Positions 12,634 to 19,246 of a stretch of DNA of 22,137 nucleotides are shown here, in pieces. The stretch is taken from NCBI GenBank assembly GCA_964547995.1, contig CAZJRB010000119.1, forward strand, positions 1-22,137, read 5' to 3'. Numbering within the stretch: position 1 is the first letter of the stretch; every line of letters starts with the position of its first letter. Origin of the DNA: CAZJRB01 sp964547995. GTDB taxonomy: Bacteria; Planctomycetota; Planctomycetia; Pirellulales; Thermoguttaceae. A program made the translations under genes and the position numbers. The notes under the pieces are model-generated. The model saw nothing but the letters and a program-made list of their open reading frames with translations, was not told the origin of the DNA and did no database searches.

Positions 12634-14031
12634 ATGTCGCCCAACCCTTTGCGCAAGATCCCGCCTCTCAGTGAACTGCTCGACAACCCAAGACTGCGCG
12701 GGCTGGTCGACCGAATCAATCGAAATGTGGTGGTGCGGACGGCCCGGAAAGTGCTCGACGAGATCACTTCCGAAGTACAGACCGCCGCTGCCGAGAAAAC
12801 GCTGCCGAGCGTGACCGATCTGGCCGAGCGGATTGCCCGGCGCGTTGTCGAGGACGAGGTCCCGCGGCTGCGGCCGGTGGTCAACGCCTCGGGCGTTCTG
12901 CTCTGCGACGAACTGGGCGCGGTGCCGCTCGCCGAAGAGGCCGTCGAAGAGATGGCCGCCGTGGCAAGAGACTACGCTCACGTGGGATTTCATCTCAAGC
13001 AAGAGCAGCAATCGCCCCGGCAACCGGCCGTCGAAGGACTGCTGAAAGAACTCACCGGGGCCGAGGCCGCACTGGTGGTGAACAATGCCGCCGCGGCGAC
13101 GATGCTGGCACTGTCGGCCTTGGCCGCCGGACGCGAAGTTGTTATTTCACGCGGTCAGATGGCCGATCACAACGGTTTTCGCTTGCCCGAAATAACGGCC
13201 GCCGCCGGCGCCGTGCTTCGCGAAGTCGGAACCACCAACCGGACCGGACCGGACGACTACGCCGATGCGATCGGCGGCCAGACGGCCGCTCTGATGCTGA
13301 TCCAACCGACAAACTTCGCGGTCGCAGGTTCCACGGTGGGAGTGGACCTTGAGGAACTCGTCGCTTTGCCGCAGCGAAACAAGACGCCCGTCATCCACGA
13401 TCTCGGCTTCGGCGGCCTCATCGACCCAAGCGAGTTCGGTCTCGGCAATCAACCGACCGCCGGCGAAAGCATCAAGAAGGGGGCCGACTTGGTCCTGCTT
13501 CGCGGCGACAAGCTGCTCGGCGGTCCGCCGTGCGGGATCCTCCTGGGCCGCAAGACGCTGATCGAAAAGATCGAGGGACACCCCGTGTCCGCCGCGTTGG
13601 GCGTCGACAAGCTTACGCTGTGTGCCTTGGCGGTGACCTTGCGGCTCCATCGCAACCGGGAGAAAGTCCGGCACACGATACCCTTGCTGCAACTGCTGAG
13701 CACGTCGGCCGAGAACCTGAAGAACCGGGCCGGGCGCCTCGCCCCGCAGGTGGCCGCTTGTGACATTGTTGAGAAAGCGGAAGCCGTTGCCGAAACCACC
13801 TTTTTGGGTGGAGTCCCGATGGCGGATTGTGAGCTGTCCACTTGGTGCGTGAGTGTCCATCCGTCGGGCACGACCGCCGAGCAACTGGCCCGCGATCTGC
13901 GGTTCGAGATGCCGCCGATCCTCACCCGCCCCTGCAAAGAATGCTTGTTGCTGGATCTCCGAAGCGTGATGCCGCGCCAGGACAGCCAATTGGTCGGTGC
14001 CCTGGAGTCACTTACCAATAGGGTGGAGTAG
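12634..14031 (+). CDS. SelA-like PLP-dependent enzyme (divergent L-seryl-tRNA(Sec) selenium transferase homologue)
   Basis: This 465-residue protein follows the SelA layout. An N-terminal SelA-type domain (LRKIPPLSELLDNPRLRGLV, residues 6-25) precedes the fold-type I PLP domain with VNASGVLL, LTGAEAALVVNNAAAATML, VGTTNRTGPDDYADAI and GDKLLGGPPCGILLG, where Lys293 is the expected PLP lysine. SelA converts seryl-tRNA(Sec) to selenocysteyl-tRNA. Several SelA hallmarks as I know them are changed. NLGR after VLxT is ELGA (near residue 93), RGSR is replaced by QSPR, and HPLxRALRvDK is HPVSAALGVDK (316-326), so two arginines that bind the phosphate/selenium ligand are Ala320 and Gly323. selB, selD and tRNA-Sec are not visible. 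It may therefore be a paralogue with another substrate. The ATG at 12634 has only a weak ribosome site. Confidence 0.82.
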   Translation: MSPNPLRKIPPLSELLDNPRLRGLVDRINRNVVVRTARKVLDEITSEVQTAAAEKTLPSVTDLAERIARRVVEDEVPRLRPVVNASGVLLCDELGAVPLAEEAVEEMAAVARDYAHVGFHLKQEQQSPRQPAVEGLLKELTGAEAALVVNNAAAATMLALSALAAGREVVISRGQMADHNGFRLPEITAAAGAVLREVGTTNRTGPDDYADAIGGQTAALMLIQPTNFAVAGSTVGVDLEELVALPQRNKTPVIHDLGFGGLIDPSEFGLGNQPTAGESIKKGADLVLLRGDKLLGGPPCGILLGRKTLIEKIEGHPVSAALGVDKLTLCALAVTLRLHRNREKVRHTIPLLQLLSTSAENLKNRAGRLAPQVAACDIVEKAEAVAETTFLGGVPMADCELSTWCVSVHPSGTTAEQLARDLRFEMPPILTRPCKECLLLDLRSVMPRQDSQLVGALESLTNRVE

Positions 14032-14272
14032 TCACCCGCGCATGGGGGGAGTACGGAAATCCGCCCCAGTCCGTTTTGTTCCCTCGATGGGGTGAACTTG
14101 TGAGGTGTAGACAGTACAATAAATATCAAGCTGGATTTGCGTCTTGCAGAATCCAACCATTCCAACCACCCTGCTAGGCAAACCCCGAGACCTGAGCTAC
14201 ATTGGCATGACTCGGCGACCCCCGCTTGCGCCGGGTTCGTTTCGCCAACGCACACCCTTCGGAGAGAGCGAC

Positions 14273-15130
14273 GTGCGGATCGCGATTTTCAGCATTTTGG
14301 CGTTCTCTCTAGTGGTTGGTTTGTGCCCCGGTATCAACGTTGCACTAGGGGGCGATATCGCGCCGGCCCATCATCCATGGGGCAATTTCAAGCCCGGTGC
14401 GTGGAAACTGGTTCGTGTCATCACCGAAACCCTCGACGATCAGGGGAAGGTCTCCGGCACCAGCAAGACCGAAAAGAAAACCACGTTGATGAACGTTGAA
14501 GACGACGGCGTAACGCTCGAAATCAACGTCTGTGTTGAAGTGGGCGGCAAAATCTTCCGGCGCGATCCGCAGACCGTCAAGCAGGGATTGCACGGGGAAA
14601 GGGTCGGGGAGGATGTGAAGTTCAAAGAAGCGGGAACCGGCCAGGTTACCGTCGAAGGACGCAACGTCCCGTGCAAGATCATGCAGCTCGATTCCTCCGA
14701 CTCCAATGGAAAAACCGTTACCAAGCTGTATTACTGTACCACCGAGCCTCCCTATATTCTCAAGCGCGAGAGCGCCACGACCGACCCGGAAGGCAAAACC
14801 ACCTTGAGTGAAAGATCGGTCGAGGTGGTTGCCCGGGACATGCCCTACAGGGTCCTGGCAGAGATCATACCCACCACGATTGTCAAGACCGTCCACAAGC
14901 ATCCGAAAGGGGTGATTATCACCTGGTCCAGGACGGCGGCCGATGTGCCGGGAGGCGTGGTCAGCCAGAGCACTAAGGAAATCGACAAACAGGGGCGGTT
15001 GATCCGCCGGAGCACGCTCGAACTGATCGAATACAGCCTGGAACCCGAGGCGGGACGGACCGGGTTGTTCGGCCGCAAACGCTCCGCCGCACGCGCCCGA
15101 AAAGTTTCGCCTCGCCACGGACCCCGCTAG
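14273..15130 (+). CDS. Secreted protein of unknown function
   Basis: This 285-residue protein starts at GTG, chosen because GGAGAG lies 7 nt upstream and a typical signal peptide follows at once (MRIAIFSILAFSLVVGLCPG followed by INVALGG). The mature part begins HHPWGNFKPGAWKLVRVITE and is beta-rich and charged (GKVSGTSKTEKKTTLMNVED, then DGVTLEINVCVEV). It reads like a periplasmic beta-structured, LolA- or DUF-like domain, with no motif I can name. The C-terminal 25 residues are very basic (FGRKRSAARARKVSPRHGPR). A TACAAT box at 14115-14120 in the 241-nt gap after the selA-like gene could be its -10. The beta-propeller gene starts 30 nt after its stop, so the two are probably co-transcribed. 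Confidence 0.72.
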   Translation: MRIAIFSILAFSLVVGLCPGINVALGGDIAPAHHPWGNFKPGAWKLVRVITETLDDQGKVSGTSKTEKKTTLMNVEDDGVTLEINVCVEVGGKIFRRDPQTVKQGLHGERVGEDVKFKEAGTGQVTVEGRNVPCKIMQLDSSDSNGKTVTKLYYCTTEPPYILKRESATTDPEGKTTLSERSVEVVARDMPYRVLAEIIPTTIVKTVHKHPKGVIITWSRTAADVPGGVVSQSTKEIDKQGRLIRRSTLELIEYSLEPEAGRTGLFGRKRSAARARKVSPRHGPR

Positions 15131-15160
15131 GCTGGAAGGCCGGCAGAATGATCCCATTCC

Positions 15161-16453
15161 ATGAGTTGCAGATTGACACGCCGTAGTCTGACCGTTGCCG
15201 CCTTGTCGCTCGTCTTGCTGGCCGGGGCCGATTGGACCCGGTTTCGGGGCCCGAACGGATCGGGTGTCTCCGGCGACAAAGGGCTGCCCACCACCTGGAG
15301 CGCCACCGAAAATGTCGTCTGGAAGACGCCCTTGCCCGGCTACGGGTCGTCCACCCCAATCACGCTGGGAAAGAAAATCTTCCTGACCTGCTACAGCGGC
15401 TACGGGCTGGACAAGGACGACCCCGGAAGCCAGGCGAATTTGAAGCTCCACGTGGTGTGCCTCGATCGCGGCTCCGGCAAGATTCTCTGGGACAAGCCGA
15501 TCAAGCCCCGGTTGCCGGAAGAGGACTTCGACGCCGGGTGCATCTCGCTGCACGGCTACGCGTCGTTCACCCCGGTCACCGACGGCGAGGCGATCTACGT
15601 CTTCTTCGGCCGCTCGGGGGCGTTTGCCTTCGATCTCGACGGCAAGCAACTTTGGAGCCGCCTTCTCGGCTCGAAGACCAACGTCTGGGGCTCCGCCGCC
15701 TCGCCGGTCCTTGCCGGCGACATCCTCGTCGTCAATGCGTGCGTCGAAACCGGTTCGATCCAGGGGACTCCGACCGTCAAGAACGGCACGCTCTTCGGCC
15801 TAAACAAGAAGACGGGCGAAATGGCGTGGCAGGCCGAGGGTATTAACGATTCGTGGAGCACCCCCGCACTGGTCGATCTGCCCGGCGGCAAGCAGGAACT
15901 CGTGTTGAGCATGAAGGACAAGACGCTCGGGTTCGAACCGGCCACCGGCAAGAAGCTCTGGGAGTGCGACAGCGTGCCCGATTATGTCTGCCCGATGACG
16001 GTCGTCGACGGCGACGTCGTCTATATCAGCGGCGGGCGGACCCCGGTGACCGTTGCCATCCGCGGCGGCGGGCGGGGAGACGTCACCGAATCGCACTGCC
16101 TCTGGAAGGCACGCAAGGCCACCAAGGTTCCCAGCCCGCTCGTGGCCGGCGGATTGCTCTACTGGATCGACCACACGGGGCTGGCTTGTTGCCTCGATGC
16201 AAAAACGGGCGACATTGTGTATCGCGAGCGGACCGGTCTGAAGAAAGTCTACGCCTCGTTGGTCCTGGCCGACGGCAAACTCTACACCGTCAGCCGCACC
16301 AGCGGAGCCATCGTCTACGCCGCCGGCCGCGAGTTCAAGGAACTCGCCCGAAACCATCTCGGCGACGATAGTGTCTTCGACGCCACGCCGGTCGTCAGCA
16401 ACGGCCAATTGCTTTTGCGGTCGAACAAGTTCTTGTACTGCATCGGAAAGTAG
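15161..16453 (+). CDS. Secreted PQQ-binding-like beta-propeller repeat protein
   Basis: This 430-residue exported protein has an N-terminal signal with paired arginines (RLTRRSLTVAALSLVLLAGA), so either the Sec or the Tat route is possible. The mature part starts WTRFRGPNGSGVSGDKGLPT, the typical opening of planctomycete outer-membrane-protein-assembly/PQQ-like propellers. Blade motifs recur: VVWKTPLPGYGSSTPI, LDRGSGKILWDKP, FDLDGKQLWSRLL, LNKKTGEMAWQAEG, FEPATGKKLWECDS and LDAKTGDIVYRERT. These are the A.dxxTGkxxW repeats of the family. They are scaffolds and rarely bind PQQ, so catalysis cannot be inferred. It lies 24 nt before a small gene on the same strand and 30 nt after the secreted protein, suggesting a three-gene operon. 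Confidence 0.88.
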   Translation: MSCRLTRRSLTVAALSLVLLAGADWTRFRGPNGSGVSGDKGLPTTWSATENVVWKTPLPGYGSSTPITLGKKIFLTCYSGYGLDKDDPGSQANLKLHVVCLDRGSGKILWDKPIKPRLPEEDFDAGCISLHGYASFTPVTDGEAIYVFFGRSGAFAFDLDGKQLWSRLLGSKTNVWGSAASPVLAGDILVVNACVETGSIQGTPTVKNGTLFGLNKKTGEMAWQAEGINDSWSTPALVDLPGGKQELVLSMKDKTLGFEPATGKKLWECDSVPDYVCPMTVVDGDVVYISGGRTPVTVAIRGGGRGDVTESHCLWKARKATKVPSPLVAGGLLYWIDHTGLACCLDAKTGDIVYRERTGLKKVYASLVLADGKLYTVSRTSGAIVYAAGREFKELARNHLGDDSVFDATPVVSNGQLLLRSNKFLYCIGK

Positions 16454-16477
16454 CCGGCCAGAAAAGGACTCTTTTCC

Positions 16478-16801
16478 ATGCCACTATTCGAAATCGAGAC
16501 GGAAGCACACATTCTCATTACTTGGGCCGAGGACGAAGACGCCGCCGAGGAAGTCCTCGCGGCAAGCTACCCCAACGAATCGCCGATTCGCATCACCAAA
16601 CGAACCCGCGACACCTGGGTCATTTCGAAAGCCGCCCTGGGGATTAGCGGCGCCGCCTCGCCCTGCTCGACCGCCCGCGACTGCCTCGCCCGGGCCGCCG
16701 GCGACAAGGACTACGCCGTGCGTCTCTACATGCAGCGGACCGGCTCCGACCTGGAAAGCTCGGAGCAGGCCATCGAATCGAATATGGCGATGGGATGGTA
16801 A
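16478..16801 (+). CDS. Small conserved hypothetical protein
   Basis: This 107-residue soluble protein, MPLFEIETEAHILITWAEDE at its start, appears to be a compact alpha/beta domain. A beta strand (FEIETEAHILITWA) is followed by a helix (DEDAAEEVLAASYP) and a second strand (SPIRITKRTRDTWVISKAAL). The C-terminal half is helical and polar (ARDCLARAAGDKDYAVRLYM). I recognise no named family, though I think similar small proteins occur in other planctomycetes. It follows the propeller gene by 24 nt. It ends at 16801, right before the promoter-like TTGACA (16834) of the putative retron RNA. I see no reason to link its function to the retron-like locus, but it could be co-transcribed into it. Confidence 0.68.
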   Translation: MPLFEIETEAHILITWAEDEDAAEEVLAASYPNESPIRITKRTRDTWVISKAALGISGAASPCSTARDCLARAAGDKDYAVRLYMQRTGSDLESSEQAIESNMAMGW

Positions 16802-16833
16802 CAGCGTCGCCGACCAGTGGTTGCGGGAGCCCC

Positions 16834-16862
16834 TTGACATCGATCCACCGATCGTTCATGAT
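16834..16862 (+). promoter_or_regulatory. Promoter candidate for the small RNA upstream of the RT
   Basis: TTGACA (16834-16839) is a perfect -35 box. CATGAT (16857-16862, 4 of 6 to TATAAT) follows after exactly 17 nt. The predicted start at about 16869 falls just before the closing-stem sequence CTGTCTTG (16871-16878), so promoter and RNA structure fit together. Confidence 0.5.
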
Positions 16863-16868
16863 ACGGCT

Positions 16869-17031
16869 AACTGTCTTGGGGTGCTCCATGCCGGGCACAG
16901 GTCGATGTTTCGTCGACCGGGTCCCGATGGACTTGCGGAAAACGGCATACAGGAAATGCTGACGCATTTCCTGTGCAAGACAGCCGGCGGGCGTCGCCGG
17001 AGTAATCGGCCGGCGACACTCGCCCCTTTTT
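16869..17031 (+). ncRNA. Candidate retron msr-msd-like small RNA
   Basis: CTGTCTTG (16871-16878) is exactly complementary to CAAGACAG (16976-16983) and can close the structure like retron a1/a2. Inside are a weak hairpin GTGC/GCAC (16881-16898), then GGTCGATGTTTCGTCGACC (16900-16918), a 6-bp stem with a TGTTTCG loop, and then ACAGGAAATGC TGAC and its complement (16949-16974), an 11-bp perfect msd-like stem. CTTGC/GCAAG (16932-16936 with 16975-16979) is an alternative outer pairing. The TGTTTCG loop resembles the second msr hairpin of the classical Ec86 retron (GGATGTTGTTTCGGCATCC, from memory). A terminator hairpin follows. No protein frame fits. The branching G and exact ends cannot be fixed, and the conserved AGC context of some retrons is absent. 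A structured leader of the RT mRNA is the alternative. Confidence 0.5.
16989..17031 (+). terminator. Intrinsic terminator at the end of the small RNA
   Basis: GGGCG TCGCCGG (16989-17000) pairs with CCGGCGA (17010-17016) and CGCCC (17021-17025), 12 bp in total, interrupted by a 4-nt bulge (CACT) on the 3' side. The loop is 9 nt. It is followed by C and TTTTT (17027-17031). It would separate the small RNA, or the upstream operon, from the reverse transcriptase gene. Confidence 0.6.
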
Positions 17032-17043
17032 CGCGTTTTGAGA

Positions 17044-17087
17044 ATCCGTTTAGCCGCCGTCGCCACAGATCCGTTTAGCCGCCGTCG
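17044..17087. repeat. Two 19-bp direct repeats before the RT
   Basis: ATCCGTTTAGCCGCCGTCG occurs exactly at 17044-17062 and 17069-17087, with a 6-nt spacer (period 25). The second copy overlaps a hairpin at 17080-17098. There are only two copies and no unique spacers, so this is not a CRISPR. The repeats could be paired regulator sites or the product of a short duplication. Confidence 0.75.
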
Positions 17088-17098
17088 GCACGACGGCG
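17080..17098 (+). promoter_or_regulatory. 8-bp GC hairpin in the RT leader
   Basis: CGCCGTCG (17080-17087), loop GCA, then CGACGGCG (17091-17098): a perfect stem 18 nt before the RT ATG. It is followed by AAAACACC and then AGGG, the likely ribosome binding site. It may influence RT translation; no T-run follows, so it is not a terminator. Confidence 0.45.
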
Positions 17099-17116
17099 AA
17101 AACACCAGGGCCGCCC

Positions 17117-18085
17117 ATGGGATTCTTCAGTTGGCTACTAAAGGGCAGCGGGTACGACGTCGACGAACTCGCCCGGCGGCTGGACCTCCCGGAAGAGCAA
17201 CTCCGCCAAACCCAACCGCGCTATCGCGAGTTCTTCATCCCCAAACGCTCCGGCGGCCGGCGGCGGATCCTTGCCCCGGACGATCCAACCAAACGCTTGC
17301 AACACCGGATCCTCCGACGTTTGCTTGCACGTCTGAGATCCCATCCGGCCGCCATGGGCTTCGAGCGCGGCCGGTCGATCGTCACCAACGCCAAGGCCCA
17401 TGAAGGTCAGGGCATCGTCATGCGGTTCGACGTGAGAGACTTTTTCCCCTCGACCCGGCGCCGGCGCGTCAAGAAGTACTTCCGCCGAATCGGCTGGAAC
17501 CGTCCGGCGGCCAAGTTGCTCACCCTTCTATGCACACACGACGGCGGCCTTCCGCAGGGCGCTCCGACTAGCCCCCGGCTGAGCAACCTGGTCAACTACC
17601 GCGTCGACGCCCGGCTGGCCGGCATGGCCGCAAGGCTCGGCGGCGTCTACACCCGATATGCCGACGACGTCACCATTTCGTTTCCCGAAGATCCCCCGGA
17701 GACCAAGACAACCAGGAATCCCCGCACCGGCTTTATCGGCGGCGAAACGACCTTTTCGGAGAAGTCCCACTACATGCAGGGGTTCCTCGACCGGGTTCTT
17801 TGGGAAAACGGCTACCAGCTCCACCGCCGCAAGAAGCGGAGCGTCCGCCGGCGTCACCAGCAGCAGATGGTGACCGGCTTGGTCGTCAACGACCGGGTAA
17901 ATCTCCCGCGGGCAACCCGCCGCTGGCTCCGCGCGGTCGAACACCGTGCCCGAAACCAACCCCGCTCGTTGAGTTCCTACGAGCCGTTTAGCGACACGCC
18001 CACCAAAGAGCCGACCTTGAGCGAATCGCAACTGGAAGGCTGGCAGTCGCTGCAATCGATGGTCCGCCGTCAATCGCAGCAGTAG
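17117..18085 (+). CDS. Retron-family reverse transcriptase
   Basis: This 322-residue protein is close to the length of the classical Ec86 RT. It has the retron hallmarks in order: IPKRSGGRRRILAP (about 42-55), GFERGRSIVTNAKAH with the retron NAxxH motif at 91-95, FDVRDFFPS with Asp105 as the first catalytic acid, LPQGAPTSP at 145-153, YADD at 181-184, and the retron VTGLVVN motif at 252-258. NAxxH and VTG together separate retron RTs from group II intron and DGR enzymes. Retron RTs copy part of a structured RNA encoded just upstream into branched msDNA, which guards a toxic effector. No intron maturase or endonuclease domain is present. The start is supported by AGGG 6 nt upstream. An ATPase gene begins 51 nt after its stop. 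A conserved stand-alone planctomycete RT is the alternative; its codon use looks native. Confidence 0.88.
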   Translation: MGFFSWLLKGSGYDVDELARRLDLPEEQLRQTQPRYREFFIPKRSGGRRRILAPDDPTKRLQHRILRRLLARLRSHPAAMGFERGRSIVTNAKAHEGQGIVMRFDVRDFFPSTRRRRVKKYFRRIGWNRPAAKLLTLLCTHDGGLPQGAPTSPRLSNLVNYRVDARLAGMAARLGGVYTRYADDVTISFPEDPPETKTTRNPRTGFIGGETTFSEKSHYMQGFLDRVLWENGYQLHRRKKRSVRRRHQQQMVTGLVVNDRVNLPRATRRWLRAVEHRARNQPRSLSSYEPFSDTPTKEPTLSESQLEGWQSLQSMVRRQSQQ

Positions 18086-18097
18086 CACGTTTCCCCC

Positions 18098-18127
18098 TTG
18101 CCCTCCCCGACCGTAGTGGGGTACAAT
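18098..18127 (+). promoter_or_regulatory. Possible internal promoter before the ATPase gene
   Basis: TTGCCC (18098-18103, 4 of 6) and TACAAT (18122-18127, 5 of 6) are separated by 18 nt. The predicted start, at about 18134, is only some 3 nt before the ATG at 18137, which would give a leaderless or nearly leaderless mRNA. No Shine-Dalgarno sequence precedes this ATG, consistent with that idea. Confidence 0.4.
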
Positions 18128-18136
18128 CACGGTATC

Positions 18137-19246
18137 ATGATTACCAAGGTCGAATTCGAGAATTTCAAAGCCCTTCGCGACGTCAGCGTAGACCTTGAAC
18201 GCCTAACCGTCCTGGTCGGCCCCAACGGATCGGGGAAGACGAGTGTGTTGGAGGGGTTGTACTATCTCTCGGAGTTCGGGCGTGATCGGTCCAGGGGTCG
18301 CTCGGGGCCCCAACGGTTGTCGTTGCGTCATTGCACATCCGGTACTGACCGCCTGATGCTCAAGGGGGGCGATGATGGCAATTGCACAACAATAACCGCT
18401 AACTCAGAGAACCTCTCGGTTGCCTCAGAAAGGGAAGACGGTAAGAACCAATTCACTGTGGATACCAAGGCCTATGACCGCGGGGCCGAGGCAAAACATG
18501 GCGGACCGCCCGACTTCGGCCCGGCAATGCTTCTGCGCCTCGACATCAATCAACTTATGGCTCCGTCATACAGCGACGAAGAAGCGCCAACCATGAAGTT
18601 GGACGGGGAAGGGCTTCCATCCGTCCTGAACTATCTGCTGTCCAATGAACCAAATGACTATGCCAAGCTGAAGGACACGTTGCGATTCGTAATTCCTGCA
18701 TTTCGCGACATGCGATTTCCCCGTGCCAAGGTCGTGCGGAGTGAATTGAGGACTGTCACCGTCGACGACAAGACCGTTACCATCCCCGAGAAGCGCGAAT
18801 ACTGGGGGAATTCGATCGTCTTCGACATGGAAGGGGCACCCGACATCGGCGCCGAAATGACTAGCGAAGGCACCCTGCTGGTTCTGGCTATTCTGACCGC
18901 CCTGTTGGGGCCCGGCAAGCCTCGCCTGTTCCTCTTGGACGACATCGACCGGGCATTGCACCCGAAGGCTCAGCAAGCTCTGGTGAAATGCCTGCGCGAG
19001 TTCATGCACCTGGACCCGAATCTGCAAATCGTTGCCACAAGTCATTCGCCTTATCTGCTTCATTATCTGGAACCGCAAGAAGTCCGTTTGATGACAACGG
19101 ACGAGAACGGTTTTGCGGCCTGCGGCCGTCTCGATGAACACCCGGACTTCGAGAAGTGGAAGGAAGAGATGTCGCCGGGGGAAATGTGGAGCCTCTTTGG
19201 CGAGTCGTGGCTTGTGCCTTCCGCCACCGGAGGACGGCAATCGTGA
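18137..19246 (+). CDS. AAA/ABC-type ATPase (AAA_21/OLD-like), putative defence effector subunit
   Basis: This 369-residue ATPase is of the OLD/RecF-like ABC class. It opens MITKVEFENFKALRDVSVDL and carries the Walker A motif GPNGSGKTS at residues 28-36. A variable insertion covers about 55-225. The signature-like MTSEGT is at 241-246, the Walker B RLFLLDDIDRALHP has Asp268 and Asp269 (Asp where Glu is usual), and the H-loop ATSHSPYLL has His303. There is no TOPRIM domain after the ATPase, unlike fused OLD proteins; the next gene seems to supply it. The ATG at 18137 is chosen because the family start begins there; an upstream in-frame ATG at 18098 would lie inside the promoter-like sequence. 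Its stop overlaps the next start (GTGA). Such ATPases act with nucleases in Gabija, Septu and retron defence. The defence role is inferred from context. Confidence 0.82.
   Translation: MITKVEFENFKALRDVSVDLERLTVLVGPNGSGKTSVLEGLYYLSEFGRDRSRGRSGPQRLSLRHCTSGTDRLMLKGGDDGNCTTITANSENLSVASEREDGKNQFTVDTKAYDRGAEAKHGGPPDFGPAMLLRLDINQLMAPSYSDEEAPTMKLDGEGLPSVLNYLLSNEPNDYAKLKDTLRFVIPAFRDMRFPRAKVVRSELRTVTVDDKTVTIPEKREYWGNSIVFDMEGAPDIGAEMTSEGTLLVLAILTALLGPGKPRLFLLDDIDRALHPKAQQALVKCLREFMHLDPNLQIVATSHSPYLLHYLEPQEVRLMTTDENGFAACGRLDEHPDFEKWKEEMSPGEMWSLFGESWLVPSATGGRQS

Larger units (their letters stand above)
16802..17116 (+). other. Gene-free leader of the retron-like locus
   Basis: This 315-nt gap holds no protein gene I can support. 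It is densely structured: promoter boxes (16834-16862), several hairpins and a closing stem that read as a small RNA gene (16869-17031), a T5 terminator, and then two 19-bp direct repeats and an 8-bp hairpin directly before the reverse transcriptase. Retrons encode their msr-msd RNA in exactly this position. Confidence 0.6.

Noticed and set aside
14345..15649. A 434-codon open frame on the minus strand
   Set aside because: It crosses two plus-strand genes with signal peptides and propeller motifs; no motif supports the minus frame.
16803..17020. Alternative longer closing stem (AGCGTCGCCG with CGGCGACACT)
   Set aside because: It has one mismatch, would start upstream of the predicted promoter, and competes with the terminator hairpin; the 8-bp stem 16871-16878/16976-16983 fits the promoter better.
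17044..17087. Possible CRISPR
   Set aside because: Only two copies, a 6-nt spacer and no cas genes.
17117..18085. Group II intron maturase or diversity-generating retroelement RT
   Set aside because: There is no maturase or HNH domain, no intron RNA features, no template/variable repeat pair noticed, and the NAxxH and VTG motifs are retron-type.
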